Below, piece by piece: positions 27,189 to 36,107 of a DNA stretch of 64,000 nucleotides. The notes below the pieces were generated by a model. That model was not told the DNA's origin, did no database searches, and saw nothing but the letters and a program-made list of their open reading frames with translations. The position numbers and the translations under genes were made by a program. Source of the stretch: M0103 sp040386155 (GTDB lineage Bacteria; Bacteroidota; Bacteroidia; Flavobacteriales_D; Crocinitomicaceae); assembly GCA_040386155.1 (NCBI GenBank), contig JAZKFZ010000001.1, positions 310,001 to 374,000 of the forward strand, given 5' to 3'. Every line of letters begins with the position of its first letter. Within the stretch, counting starts at the first letter, position 1.

Positions 27189-27710
27189 TTATTCCTCTTC
27201 ATCGTCGTAAAATTCATCATCGTCCCAATCTTCATCTTCATCATCGTCTTCCTCGGAGCCATTGACTGAATATTTGCTCAAAATTTCCATCATTTCTTCA
27301 TTGCATTCTCCTTGCGGATGCACCAATCTTTTTGGTAACGAAACTGTTGTGAACTCATAAATTGCAGGTTCAGCATCAATTTCGTAAGTATCGGGGTGCA
27401 ATACAACTAATGATTCATCGAGTTCCTCTTCATTGCCAAACTTGTACACCAATTTGTAGCTCCCTTTTACAGGCACATTGATGGGGTCATTGCAACGATC
27501 ACAAAGTGTACTCACGGTTCCTTTAATGGTGTAAACACCAATTAACATAGTTTCCTTTTTATCTAAGGACAACTGAACGTGAACATTTCCACTTGTGATG
27601 GAGGAATATTCATAGGCTTCAAAGAACGAATCTGATATCTCAAATTCAAAATCGTGCACTCCGTTTTTCAACCCAACGAAGGGTATCATATATGCTCGAT
27701 TTGATTTCAA
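27189..27710 (-). CDS. DUF177 (YceD) family protein
   Basis: YceD/DUF177 protein of 173 residues, in a family linked to ribosome or 23S rRNA biogenesis and encoded just before rpmF. Visible features are YMIPFVGLKNGVHDFEFEI at the N-terminus, a cysteine pair in LCDRCNDP (~80), a second Cys-containing loop (HPQGECNEE) and a very acidic tail (EEDDDEDEDWDDDEF). I kept the TTG at 27710 as start because family members usually have several residues before the IPFVGLK segment; an ATG at 27689 would remove them. A TACCTTTG box lies 20 nt upstream. Confidence 0.82.
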   Translation of the reverse strand: MKSNRAYMIPFVGLKNGVHDFEFEISDSFFEAYEYSSITSGNVHVQLSLDKKETMLIGVYTIKGTVSTLCDRCNDPINVPVKGSYKLVYKFGNEEELDESLVVLHPDTYEIDAEPAIYEFTTVSLPKRLVHPQGECNEEMMEILSKYSVNGSEEDDDEDEDWDDDEFYDDEEE

Positions 27711-27730
27711 AACGTCAAAAATTTGGAGGG

Positions 27731-27738
27731 CAAAGGTA
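27731..27738 (-). promoter_or_regulatory. -7 promoter box (TACCTTTG) for the lipid-synthesis operon
   Basis: TAnnTTTG match on the minus strand, 20 nt before the TTG start of the DUF177 gene. It probably drives DUF177-rpmF-plsX-fabH-accB-accC. Confidence 0.55.
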
Positions 27739-27790
27739 ACATTATTTTTTAATTATCTGCATATATCCTAAGGAATACTGTTTTTTTTTC

Positions 27791-28885
27791 CTATTCAATA
27801 TTGCTGTGATATTTTTTCTTTTCTCTCGGAGCGCTTTGCAAGGGATTTTGGTGGATATCCTTGTAAAATTTTCTTGCTTTAAAAACATCCATTGCTAAAT
27901 AGATGGCACTGCGCATGGATTGTTCATTGGCTTTGTCTTGTCCTGCAATATCGAAGGCTGTGCCATGGTCGGGAGATGTTCTTACGATCGGTAAACCTGC
28001 TGTAAAATTTACACCATCTTCAAAAGCAATTGCTTTGAATCCTGTTAAACCTTGATCGTGGTACATCGCCAGCACACCATCGTATTGATTGCGAGCGTTG
28101 GAACCAAAAAATCCGTCGGCAGAAAAGGGACCAAAAGCTAACACATTTTCTCCTTTTGCTTGTTGAATTGCTGGTGAAATTGTTTCACTTTCTTCTGTGC
28201 CCATCTTGCCATTTTCACCAGCATGTGGATTTAATCCTAAAATGGCAATTTTCGGACGAATGATGCCAAAGTCTTTCACCAAGCTCGATTCAAATTGCTT
28301 GATTTTATCGTAAATTCTTTCTTTCGTTAAGGCAGCAGAAACTTCTTTGATTGCAATGTGTGTCGTCACCAATGCAACTCTTAAATTATCTGAGCAGAGA
28401 ATCATCAATGCTTCTTTTTCGCCTGCCAAATCTGCTAAGTATTCCGTATGACCAGGGAACTTAAAGCCCGATTTTGCCATTGCTTCTTTCGAAATGGGGG
28501 CAGTAACCAAAACATCGATTTTTCCTGATGCCAAATCTTGTGTGGCTTTTTCAAGTGCATGGAAAGCACATTTCCCACCTATTTCAGTGATTTGTCCTTC
28601 TTCAATGGGGTAATCTTCCGTCCAGGCATTCACAATATTTACTTTTCGAATGATGGCATCTTCACCAGATTTACAGGCTTGATAGGAAAAATCATTATTG
28701 TTTAAGAGCTTTTTGTAATGCGCAAAAACTTTATTAGAGCCATAAATTACGGGCGTGCAATCCGCTAACATTCGCGGATCAGTAAATGTTTTAATAATAA
28801 TTTCAGGACCTACGCCGTTGACATCTCCAACAGTAATTCCAACTCGAATTGGATGTGCGTTCAGGTTCTCCTTTTCTTTTTCCAT
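27791..28885 (-). CDS. pdxA: 4-hydroxythreonine-4-phosphate dehydrogenase PdxA
   Basis: NAD-dependent enzyme of the DXP-dependent pyridoxal-phosphate pathway, 364 residues. Family landmarks are VGITVGDVNGVGPEIIIKTF (~14-33), ISKEAMAKSGFKFPGHTEYL (~130), LGLNPHAGENGKMGTEE (~216) and AMYHDQGLTGFKAI (~278), the latter two with metal-binding His residues. A TACCTTTG box ends 4 nt before the ATG, suggesting a leaderless mRNA. The C-terminal tail is basic. Confidence 0.94.
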   Translation of the reverse strand: MEKEKENLNAHPIRVGITVGDVNGVGPEIIIKTFTDPRMLADCTPVIYGSNKVFAHYKKLLNNNDFSYQACKSGEDAIIRKVNIVNAWTEDYPIEEGQITEIGGKCAFHALEKATQDLASGKIDVLVTAPISKEAMAKSGFKFPGHTEYLADLAGEKEALMILCSDNLRVALVTTHIAIKEVSAALTKERIYDKIKQFESSLVKDFGIIRPKIAILGLNPHAGENGKMGTEESETISPAIQQAKGENVLAFGPFSADGFFGSNARNQYDGVLAMYHDQGLTGFKAIAFEDGVNFTAGLPIVRTSPDHGTAFDIAGQDKANEQSMRSAIYLAMDVFKARKFYKDIHQNPLQSAPREKKKYHSNIE

Positions 28886-28889
28886 GTAA

Positions 28890-28897
28890 CAAAGGTA
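28890..28897 (-). promoter_or_regulatory. -7 promoter box (TACCTTTG), 4 nt before pdxA
   Basis: Perfect TAnnTTTG on the minus strand with a 4-nt spacer to the pdxA ATG; no clear -33 TTG. Confidence 0.5.
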
Positions 28898-28957
28898 AGA
28901 ATGATTTATGATTTACGACAGTAGATTAAAAATCGATTACGGGCACTGATGTAACGC

Positions 28958-29033
28958 AGATCAAGTGGTGACTGAGTGCCTCGAAGAATGCAAGGAGATC
29001 AAGTGGTGGCTGAGTGCTTCGAAGAATGAGAAG
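28958..29033. repeat. Two tandem 38-bp repeats containing the CTGAGYNNNYCGAAG motif
   Basis: Units 28958-28995 and 28996-29033 match at 33 of 38 positions and both start AGATCAAGTGGTG. Each contains the 15-bp motif (CTGAGTGCCTCGAAG at 28972-28986, CTGAGTGCTTCGAAG at 29010-29024), which also occurs inside sucA and sucB. The pair lies between pdxA and the end of the MORN-repeat gene. Confidence 0.8.
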
Positions 29034-29046
29034 TGTATCGAAGCCA

Positions 29047-32000
29047 TCACTCGCCTTCTTCCATTTCGATCACTTCTTCTTCGCTATTTTCATCATCATA
29101 CAAATTCATATTAATGTCATAATACTCTTTGTTGAGTGCTTTTCCATATTTGTAGTTGGTGATGAGGATGTCCAATAATTTTTCGCGGTAAGCCATTTCT
29201 TCTTCCAGATTTGGTAAATTCGGATTCAAGCAAATCTCACCCAAGAATTTCGTTTTTTCTAAATCGCCTGCTAACCAGCGGCCGTGACGTTTCCCTAAAA
29301 CATATTCTCCAACTTGGTTTAGTTTTCCATAAGGGTCGTAAAATTTCCAAACGCCTGTTGGCAGTCCATCTTTCATTTGACCTTCATTCTGTAAAACGCC
29401 ATTGTCGTAGTAATTTTTAGCGTAGCCATTCATTCGATTAAGAGAATCATTGCACCAAATGGTTTTCAATTGTCTGATTTCGTAATGATCGGTGTGTGAA
29501 CAATCGTATTTCTCAAATTTTTCAATGACATAGCTTTCACTAATTTTATTTCCTTTTTTGTCGAAATCTGTTAAAATACCTTTTGATGCATATTGAATAG
29601 AATCATTAAGCGTGAGGATGGTGTCTTGGTAATCTACTTCATACAATAGTTCACCTTCGTAGCTATAAAATTTCCAACAACCCGCTTTTTTACCAGATGA
29701 AATTAGTCCATCTCTAGCAATGGTATCGTTGGGGTAGTACTTCGTCATGTGGTAATCAATTCCTTGTTTATCGATAATACTTTGACGACCATAATAGGGT
29801 TGTTCGATTTGATTTCCACCAAGTCCATAGTTATACAGAATTGCTTCCAAACTTTGAGAAGTGGTGATGTCTTCAGCGTTAAAATAAATAGAATCTCTCC
29901 AATCGAATAGATAACGTACACTTAATTGATTTTCTTCCCAAATTTTTTCTTCCACTGGATGTGAGTACAAGAATTTGACATAGTGGTATTTGACGCCAAG
30001 TGTATCATAAGCTTCGTAATCATCTATAGGTTGCCCGTCTAGGAAAAATCCTCTTTTAGCCAACTTTCCGTTGGTGTGATAAGCTTTGGATTCTCCTTGC
30101 AGCAATCCATTTTTGAAGTTCAAATTATAGATTTGCAAAGAATCTTTTCCAGGTAAAGTTAAATACGTACGAAGATAACCATCTAGTGAGCCATTCAAGA
30201 AACGCATGGAGGTATGCGCGAATGAATTGCGTTCCATTCCCGGACCTTCTCTATATCCATCTACAAAGTTAAATTCACTGATAACTTCTCCGAGCCAGTT
30301 ATATTCAATTGATTTTCCATTGTGAAGACCATTTTTATAACTATCGGAGCCACTAAAATAGTAAGTTGTTTTCTTCGGTAAGGTATCTTTTCGGTATTCG
30401 TAAACAGGATTTTTCCCTTGAATATACGAGTAGGTTTTTACTGTACCCGTTACTTCTCCATTCAGAAAAGGAATGCTTACCATTTCTTTATTTTTTTGAT
30501 CTTTTACCGTCCATACGCCATTTGCCTTTCCTAAGGCATAGGTTCCATCGATAGAAGTCATTTCCGGAGTAAACTGATTGTCCCTGTTTTTTCCGCGGTT
30601 TCTTCTTGAATTTCCTTCATAATCATATTCGTCATAGTAGGAATAGGGGGGAGAGGCGAAGCCATTGAGTGCATTGTCTAATAGATCGTAGTACAAGTTC
30701 ATTCCGTAGGAGTAATCAAGCGAAGATTCATCCACGACACTTAATAGAAATTTGTCTTTAGTTCGACCTGTTTGCTCAAATTTGAGAATATCTTCCTTTA
30801 TTTTATCTGTATTGAGACTTTTAGGAAGTGTGAGTGAAATTGCATTTTTACTAGTGCTTAATTTTAATTTTGATTCTTTCACTTTGAAATTCAACTTCCC
30901 AGTAAAGGCCTCGTTTTTATTGAATAAAGTATAGTCATTGGTGACATCATACCAATTGCTAAAATTGTTGACGCCTAGTTGCGGAAAACTATCAAACAAT
31001 TCTTTCGAGTGATAGAAAGTCATCGTTAAGAAATCCATGCTTCCAGAAGACTTTCGCTCATTGCGCAAGTCACCAATTTTAAAATTATTAGTGCCTGTCC
31101 AACTTTCAAAGTTCTCAGAAAAATAAAGTTCATTCTCAGAAATTGGTTGATTTAAGATGGAGTATGAAGTGCGATTTAATTTTCTTTCTTTGGGGATGTA
31201 TGATTCCATGAAAATAAGTGCAGTGTCGCGCTGGTACCAGCTGGCATAGATCACCAGGGAATCATTCAAGGTAGTTTTAAGTGTATCTTCCGCATCATAA
31301 CGGTAAAAATTGTCTTCTGGACCACTTCTTTTTCCTAACAAACCATCCACTACAACAGTAGAAGATAAATCTAGTTCGTAGCCAACACGCAGAAATTTCC
31401 CTTTTGAATCAAATACCAGTGATTTGTATAATTTACCGTCATAATCGTAGATCGACTGTACAAATTGAGAAGAATCCTGGTTGTAAATAATAACATCATG
31501 CGCTTTTCCATTGTCCCAAAAGATTGTGTCTTCTTCTTTGATACCATTGTTGTCTATTTCATAACGCACCATCAATTGACCGTTTGGATAGAATTTTTCG
31601 TATACGCCAGCGTAATTCAAGTAATAGCCAACACTATCGATCATCTTTGAAGAAGTAACGTACGAGTCTGATGTACTCACATAGTATTCTTTTTCGTACG
31701 TATTTTCTTCGTAGTAATCTTCCTCGTAATATTCGCCCTCATCGTAATATTCTTCGCCACCATCGTACGAACCAATTTCTTCTTCTTCCAAATTTAGTGT
31801 TTCCACTTTTTTATAGGGTTGCAGGGTAAAAAGCGTAGAATAAGACAAATCAGGGTAATATTTAGGGTCAAAATTATAGTCCTCCATCATAATTGCATCA
31901 TCAATATTTGGAATTTGACGAAAGCGAATCATCGGTTTTTTGATCAAAGGCATATTTTCATCGATGGTATAACGCGCTGTTACAATATTAAAGTCCCATT

Positions 32001-32886
32001 TCCAATTTTTTCCTGTACTACTATATTCCGAACTTCGTTGGCTTCTTTCAAGCCAAGTTCCTACTCGTTCGTTATCAAGATAAAACCCTTCTTCTACAGG
32101 ATATTTTGAATTGTAAAATCGTTGATAAGCACCATTCGAAACTCCATCTTTGTAGGTGAAAATTTCCGTTGCGGTATCGACGCTTAGCGCATTTGTAGCA
32201 ATGAATTTTTCAACATCCAGTTTACTCAAGTAGCGATCGATATTTTTGCTAATAAGTGTCCATTCACCTACTTTTACTCCTGCACTGTAAAAGCCATGTT
32301 TTAATGTATCACCCCACGGTCCAAACCAAGTAGCTTCTCCTTCCAAACGATTGTCTTTCATGGTGAACATACCCGATACCAATTGTTTTTTCTCAAATTT
32401 TCCATTCGGTAAAAGGTACCACATGGTATCGAAAAATTGAACATATTTTCCATTCGGAATGGGGTCAAGAGAAGGAATAATATCACTTTCTAAGCTATAG
32501 TCAGCAGTGACAAATAATTTAGGATTTTTTCGAATAGCAGAGAGAAATTTTTTGCTCTTTAGGTACTTGTTTTCATTTTTATACTCTCGCTGATACATGC
32601 GTTCTTCTTTCATTTGCTTGCGATACTGTCGCTGAAAGTCGCGCAACATTTTTTTGCTATATCCCTCTTCGAATTGAGAGAGGTCTCCATAGTAATTTTT
32701 TATCGTGCTACGATCTTTTGCAAAAGCATCAAAATAGTTGTTTTGATAGTTTACGCGATTGCTAAATGGGTAGACAAAGTATTCTTTCCCGTCGATGGTA
32801 GTTTTTGTTACTTTCTGACCAAAAATTTGTGAAGTAAAAGTGAGACAAAACGTTAATAGAAAGGCATTTTTAATGGAAATATTCAT
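29047..32886 (-). CDS. Very large exported MORN-repeat protein
   Basis: Exported protein of 1279 residues with the signal peptide MNISIKNAFLLTFCLTFTSQIFG. It contains many MORN/YwqK-like repeats of the form GxWxxYxxxGxLxxxGxYxxGxxxGxW, for example KAGCWKFYSYEGELLYEV and TGVWKFYDPYGKLNQVGEY near the C-terminus, and SNGAYQRFYNSKYPVEEGFY around residue 250. An acidic, Tyr/Glu-rich low-complexity stretch lies near 370-400. The C-terminus is acidic. Such proteins are often auto-named YwqK antitoxin, but nothing here indicates a toxin partner. Its start overlaps the upstream lipoprotein gene by 17 bp, indicating co-transcription. Function unknown; an envelope role is inferred. Confidence 0.8.
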   Translation of the reverse strand: MNISIKNAFLLTFCLTFTSQIFGQKVTKTTIDGKEYFVYPFSNRVNYQNNYFDAFAKDRSTIKNYYGDLSQFEEGYSKKMLRDFQRQYRKQMKEERMYQREYKNENKYLKSKKFLSAIRKNPKLFVTADYSLESDIIPSLDPIPNGKYVQFFDTMWYLLPNGKFEKKQLVSGMFTMKDNRLEGEATWFGPWGDTLKHGFYSAGVKVGEWTLISKNIDRYLSKLDVEKFIATNALSVDTATEIFTYKDGVSNGAYQRFYNSKYPVEEGFYLDNERVGTWLERSQRSSEYSSTGKNWKWDFNIVTARYTIDENMPLIKKPMIRFRQIPNIDDAIMMEDYNFDPKYYPDLSYSTLFTLQPYKKVETLNLEEEEIGSYDGGEEYYDEGEYYEEDYYEENTYEKEYYVSTSDSYVTSSKMIDSVGYYLNYAGVYEKFYPNGQLMVRYEIDNNGIKEEDTIFWDNGKAHDVIIYNQDSSQFVQSIYDYDGKLYKSLVFDSKGKFLRVGYELDLSSTVVVDGLLGKRSGPEDNFYRYDAEDTLKTTLNDSLVIYASWYQRDTALIFMESYIPKERKLNRTSYSILNQPISENELYFSENFESWTGTNNFKIGDLRNERKSSGSMDFLTMTFYHSKELFDSFPQLGVNNFSNWYDVTNDYTLFNKNEAFTGKLNFKVKESKLKLSTSKNAISLTLPKSLNTDKIKEDILKFEQTGRTKDKFLLSVVDESSLDYSYGMNLYYDLLDNALNGFASPPYSYYDEYDYEGNSRRNRGKNRDNQFTPEMTSIDGTYALGKANGVWTVKDQKNKEMVSIPFLNGEVTGTVKTYSYIQGKNPVYEYRKDTLPKKTTYYFSGSDSYKNGLHNGKSIEYNWLGEVISEFNFVDGYREGPGMERNSFAHTSMRFLNGSLDGYLRTYLTLPGKDSLQIYNLNFKNGLLQGESKAYHTNGKLAKRGFFLDGQPIDDYEAYDTLGVKYHYVKFLYSHPVEEKIWEENQLSVRYLFDWRDSIYFNAEDITTSQSLEAILYNYGLGGNQIEQPYYGRQSIIDKQGIDYHMTKYYPNDTIARDGLISSGKKAGCWKFYSYEGELLYEVDYQDTILTLNDSIQYASKGILTDFDKKGNKISESYVIEKFEKYDCSHTDHYEIRQLKTIWCNDSLNRMNGYAKNYYDNGVLQNEGQMKDGLPTGVWKFYDPYGKLNQVGEYVLGKRHGRWLAGDLEKTKFLGEICLNPNLPNLEEEMAYREKLLDILITNYKYGKALNKEYYDINMNLYDDENSEEEVIEMEEGE

Positions 32887-33838
32887 AGCTTATTTTTTCG
32901 ACGGTAATTGGTATTATTTCGTTATTGGGGTTTTGTTTATTCTTTTTGATTTCAAGCGGAAGTTGCTGCTCATTCATCTTAAAAAGAGTGAACGTTCTAC
33001 TGATGAAATTATTATCTGAAAAGAGTGAATCAATTAATTCATTGCAAATTCCTTCCTCCGATTTCAAAACTGATCGTTTCGTGTTAAATGGATAGTCTTC
33101 CTTTGTCATGCCTTCAAATTGATTGTTCGTATAATGAAACGACTTCACATTGGTTTCATGTACTTTGTTGGTGACTTGGTATTTTTTTGTAGTAGCATTT
33201 GGCGATCCTAGGTTGATTGCATCTTTCGATCCTGGATGAATAATAGAATCTACTGAAAGCGCACCGTAGAAATTTTTATCGAGCATGTAATGATGCAACT
33301 GCTTGTCTTTCAAACTTACATAGCTCAACACTTTTTTGGATGATTTAATTTGTTTAAAAATGTGAAAAGGTAACTCAGCGGCAATGAAGCCTTCTACTTC
33401 TTTTGTCAAAATCTGTCGATCGACTTCCGCATAATATCCCCATTTATCGCCTTCCCCTTTGTAAGTAAACAGCACTTCACAAATTGGGCGATCATCATAA
33501 AAATAGGACACTTTTAATTTTTCTATGCTACCATTTTTATTAAAATGATAGCTTTTTATTTCACGAATATCGAGTTGATTGCTCTCATTTTCCTCCGCTG
33601 TATTGGACGATACATGAAATAGCTGGTGAGTAATAGTCGAAATTTTTTTCTTTTTTATGATCTGCCTATTGAACCACAGCGGAAAGGACATGTAGTTTTC
33701 GCTTTCGTTGTTAAAGTGCTGTAAGTTGAATAAGAAAGGGTCGCTATCTTTTTTAACCGCCTTTATTTCCTTCCCTTCCTGAGCGCAAGAAAAAAGAAGA
33801 AGTCCAAACATTAAAAATAAATTGCGTTGAAGCGACAT
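32870..33838 (-). CDS. Hypothetical lipoprotein, 322 residues
   Basis: Predicted lipoprotein: MSLQRNLFLMFGLLLFSC with lipobox LLFSC. The mature region is Lys/Asn-rich, with segments such as NKNGSIEKLKVSYFYDDRP and a late QQLPLEIKKNKQNPNNE. I recognise no family. It is the first gene of a two-gene unit with the large MORN-repeat protein (17-bp overlap), so the two may act together in the envelope. Confidence 0.68.
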   Translation of the reverse strand: MSLQRNLFLMFGLLLFSCAQEGKEIKAVKKDSDPFLFNLQHFNNESENYMSFPLWFNRQIIKKKKISTITHQLFHVSSNTAEENESNQLDIREIKSYHFNKNGSIEKLKVSYFYDDRPICEVLFTYKGEGDKWGYYAEVDRQILTKEVEGFIAAELPFHIFKQIKSSKKVLSYVSLKDKQLHHYMLDKNFYGALSVDSIIHPGSKDAINLGSPNATTKKYQVTNKVHETNVKSFHYTNNQFEGMTKEDYPFNTKRSVLKSEEGICNELIDSLFSDNNFISRTFTLFKMNEQQLPLEIKKNKQNPNNEIIPITVEKISYEYFH

Positions 33839-33914
33839 GCTGTAAATGTAATAAATAATTTAACGCATTTGCCAGTGATTTGATGGTAAAATCGTACATT
33901 CTTCCTTTATTTTA

Positions 33915-33922
33915 TACCTTTG
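33915..33922 (+). promoter_or_regulatory. -7 promoter box (TACCTTTG), 4 nt before the YgiQ start
   Basis: Perfect TAnnTTTG followed by TACC and then ATG at 33927. No good -33 TTG at the expected distance. Confidence 0.5.
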
Positions 33923-33926
33923 TACC

Positions 33927-35825
33927 ATGGTAATAGAACGTCCAATAACAGATTGGCTTCCACTCACAATGAAGGAAGTAGAAAAGAGGGGTTGGAATGG
34001 CATTGATGTTGTCCTTATTTCTGGGGATGCTTATGTGGATCATCCTTCTTTTGGAACAGCAGTTATTGGACGAATCATTGAAGATGAAGGATTCACTGTT
34101 GCCATCGTTGCACAGCCCAATTGGAAAGATGATTTACGCGATTTTAAGAAATTTGGTCGCCCCAACTATTTTTTTGGTGTTACTGCTGGTTGTATGGATT
34201 CGATGGTGAATCACTACACAGCGAACAAACGTTTGCGCTCCACAGATGCATACACACCTGGTGGTGAAGCAGGTTTCCGTCCAGATTATGCAACAGCGGT
34301 ATACTCGCGAATTTTAAAGGAATTGTATCCCGATGTACCAGTGCTCATTGGTGGAATTGAAGCTTCGTTGCGACGCGTAACGCACTATGATTATTGGGAA
34401 GATAAATTGAAACCATCTATTTTGGTAGATTCGAAAGCAGATTTGTTGGTGTATGGAATGGGAGATCAACCACTGCGTGATTTATTGCAACTACTGAAAA
34501 AAGGCGTTCCATTTCACAATCTGCGCACCTTGAATCAAGTGGCGTTTTTACAAGATGCTGAACAGGAATTACCCAAAAACAAACGTTGGGAAACACAGGA
34601 GTTGGCAAGTCATGAAGTTTGTTTATCCGATAAAATTAAATACGCAGCCAATTTTAAAATCGTTGAAGTAGAATCCAATAAATGGCAAGCTGATCGAATT
34701 ACACAGCGCGTTGGTAAAGATATTTTGGTTATAAATCCACCGTATGTTACAATGACGGAAAAAGAAATTGACCGTTCTTTTGATTTGCCTTACACGCGTT
34801 TACCACATCCTAAGTACAAAAAAAGAGGCACTATTCCTGCGTATGAAATGATTCGTTTTTCGATCAACATGCACCGTGGATGTTTTGGTGGCTGCAGCTT
34901 TTGCACGATTTCAGCACACCAAGGAAAGTTTATTGCTTCGCGTAGCGAAAAATCGATCCTTCAAGAAGTAGAAGAGGTGGTGAATCATCCTGAATTTAGA
35001 GGTTATATCTCTGATTTGGGCGGACCTTCTGCCAACATGTATAAGATGAAGGGTAAAGACGAGGCAATTTGCGCTCGTTGTTCATCCCCAAGTTGTATCC
35101 ACCCAGTGATTTGTTCAAATTTGGATACCTCGCACAAGCAAATGACGGATTTGTATCGAAAAGTGGATGCACACCCGAAAGTGAAAAAAGCCTTTGTGGG
35201 CTCCGGTATTCGTTACGATTTATTGGTGGATGACTTCAACAAGAACAATCAAGATGGCAATCATGATGAGTATATTGAGCAAGTAATTACACGACATGTC
35301 AGCGGACGTTTAAAGGTGGCTCCTGAGCATACTTCTGATGCTACGCTGAAAGTAATGCGAAAACCTTCGTTTAAATATTTCCATAAGTTCAAAGAAAAAT
35401 ACGACCGTATTTCTGATAAGCATGGCCTAAAACAGCAGTTAATTCCCTATTTTATTTCCTCGCATCCAGGATGTGAAGAAGAGGATATGGCGAATTTGGC
35501 AGCTGAAACAAAAGACATGGGCTTCCAATTGGAGCAGGTGCAAGATTTTACACCTACCCCGATGACCGTTGCAGAGGTAATTTATTATACAGGAGTTCAT
35601 CCCTACACCTTGAAACCCATCAAGACGGTAAAGACAAAAGAAGAAAAATTAAATCAAAATCGTTTCTTTTTCTGGTACAAGCGCGAAAATCAAGATTGGA
35701 TTCGCAATCGATTGACGAAGGCAAATCGTCCAGAATTGCTCGAAAAATTATTAGGTGAAAACGAAAGAGAGAAGAAAGTTCCAAAGTGGTTAGAAGAGAA
35801 ACGCAAAGGGCAAAAAGGACGTTAA
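33927..35825 (+). CDS. YgiQ family radical SAM protein
   Basis: Radical SAM protein of 632 residues. The [4Fe-4S] motif CxxxCxxC appears as CFGGCSFC at residues 319-326. The N-terminus continues into DVVLISGDAYVDHPSFGTAVI, and SSHPGCEEEDM and DFTPTPMTVAEVIYYTGVHPYT lie near the C-terminus; these are YgiQ hallmarks. An additional cysteine group CARCSSPSCIHPVICSN follows the radical SAM motif. The substrate is unknown. I kept the ATG at 33927 because the family has residues of the type ITDWLPLTMKE before GWxxxD. The C-terminus is highly basic. The mRNA may be leaderless. Confidence 0.92.
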   Translation: MVIERPITDWLPLTMKEVEKRGWNGIDVVLISGDAYVDHPSFGTAVIGRIIEDEGFTVAIVAQPNWKDDLRDFKKFGRPNYFFGVTAGCMDSMVNHYTANKRLRSTDAYTPGGEAGFRPDYATAVYSRILKELYPDVPVLIGGIEASLRRVTHYDYWEDKLKPSILVDSKADLLVYGMGDQPLRDLLQLLKKGVPFHNLRTLNQVAFLQDAEQELPKNKRWETQELASHEVCLSDKIKYAANFKIVEVESNKWQADRITQRVGKDILVINPPYVTMTEKEIDRSFDLPYTRLPHPKYKKRGTIPAYEMIRFSINMHRGCFGGCSFCTISAHQGKFIASRSEKSILQEVEEVVNHPEFRGYISDLGGPSANMYKMKGKDEAICARCSSPSCIHPVICSNLDTSHKQMTDLYRKVDAHPKVKKAFVGSGIRYDLLVDDFNKNNQDGNHDEYIEQVITRHVSGRLKVAPEHTSDATLKVMRKPSFKYFHKFKEKYDRISDKHGLKQQLIPYFISSHPGCEEEDMANLAAETKDMGFQLEQVQDFTPTPMTVAEVIYYTGVHPYTLKPIKTVKTKEEKLNQNRFFFWYKRENQDWIRNRLTKANRPELLEKLLGENEREKKVPKWLEEKRKGQKGR

Positions 35826-35839
35826 TTCAATCCATTGAA

Positions 35840-35861
35840 GGGGCTGAATATTTTCAGCCCG
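35840..35861. repeat. REP-like palindrome upstream of the RAYT gene
   Basis: A 22-nt palindromic element with core GGGCTGAATATTTTCAGCCC. It recurs, exactly inverted, at 36366-36387 inside the RAYT gene. It lies 15 bp after the YgiQ stop and heads the tandem array that follows. Confidence 0.88.
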
Positions 35862-35934
35862 TAATATTTTCAACCCGTAATATTTTCAGCCAGTAATATT
35901 TTCAGCCAGTAATATTTTCAGCCCGTAATATTTT
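35847..35934. repeat. Tandem array of a 16-bp unit, 5.5 copies
   Basis: Units start at 35847, 35863, 35879, 35895 and 35911, with a half unit to 35934. The consensus is AATATTTTCAGCCCGT; copies differ only as CAGCCC/CAACCC/CAGCCA. There are no spacers, so it is not a CRISPR array. The array begins within the palindrome at 35840-35861 and lies upstream of the RAYT gene. Confidence 0.9.
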
Positions 35935-36107
35935 GTTCACACATTAGTTGAATCCCTGATTATTTGCAATAGTAACATTAAATTTCATTATAGAAATTGG
36001 ATAATATTCCGTTTTATTTTTTGAAAAGGTTCCCAATTGAGTTTTTTCAAATGATATTTTTGATTAAATTTAAGTGTTGATAGAAATATATATTTTAAGT
36101 CAACATC

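Noticed and set aside
29047..32886. Annotation of the large MORN-repeat protein as a toxin-antitoxin antitoxin (YwqK)
   Set aside because: The name comes from the repeat family only; the protein is exported and there is no toxin gene nearby.
35847..35934. Possible CRISPR array
   Set aside because: Repeats are directly adjacent with no spacers, units are 16 bp, and no cas genes are present.
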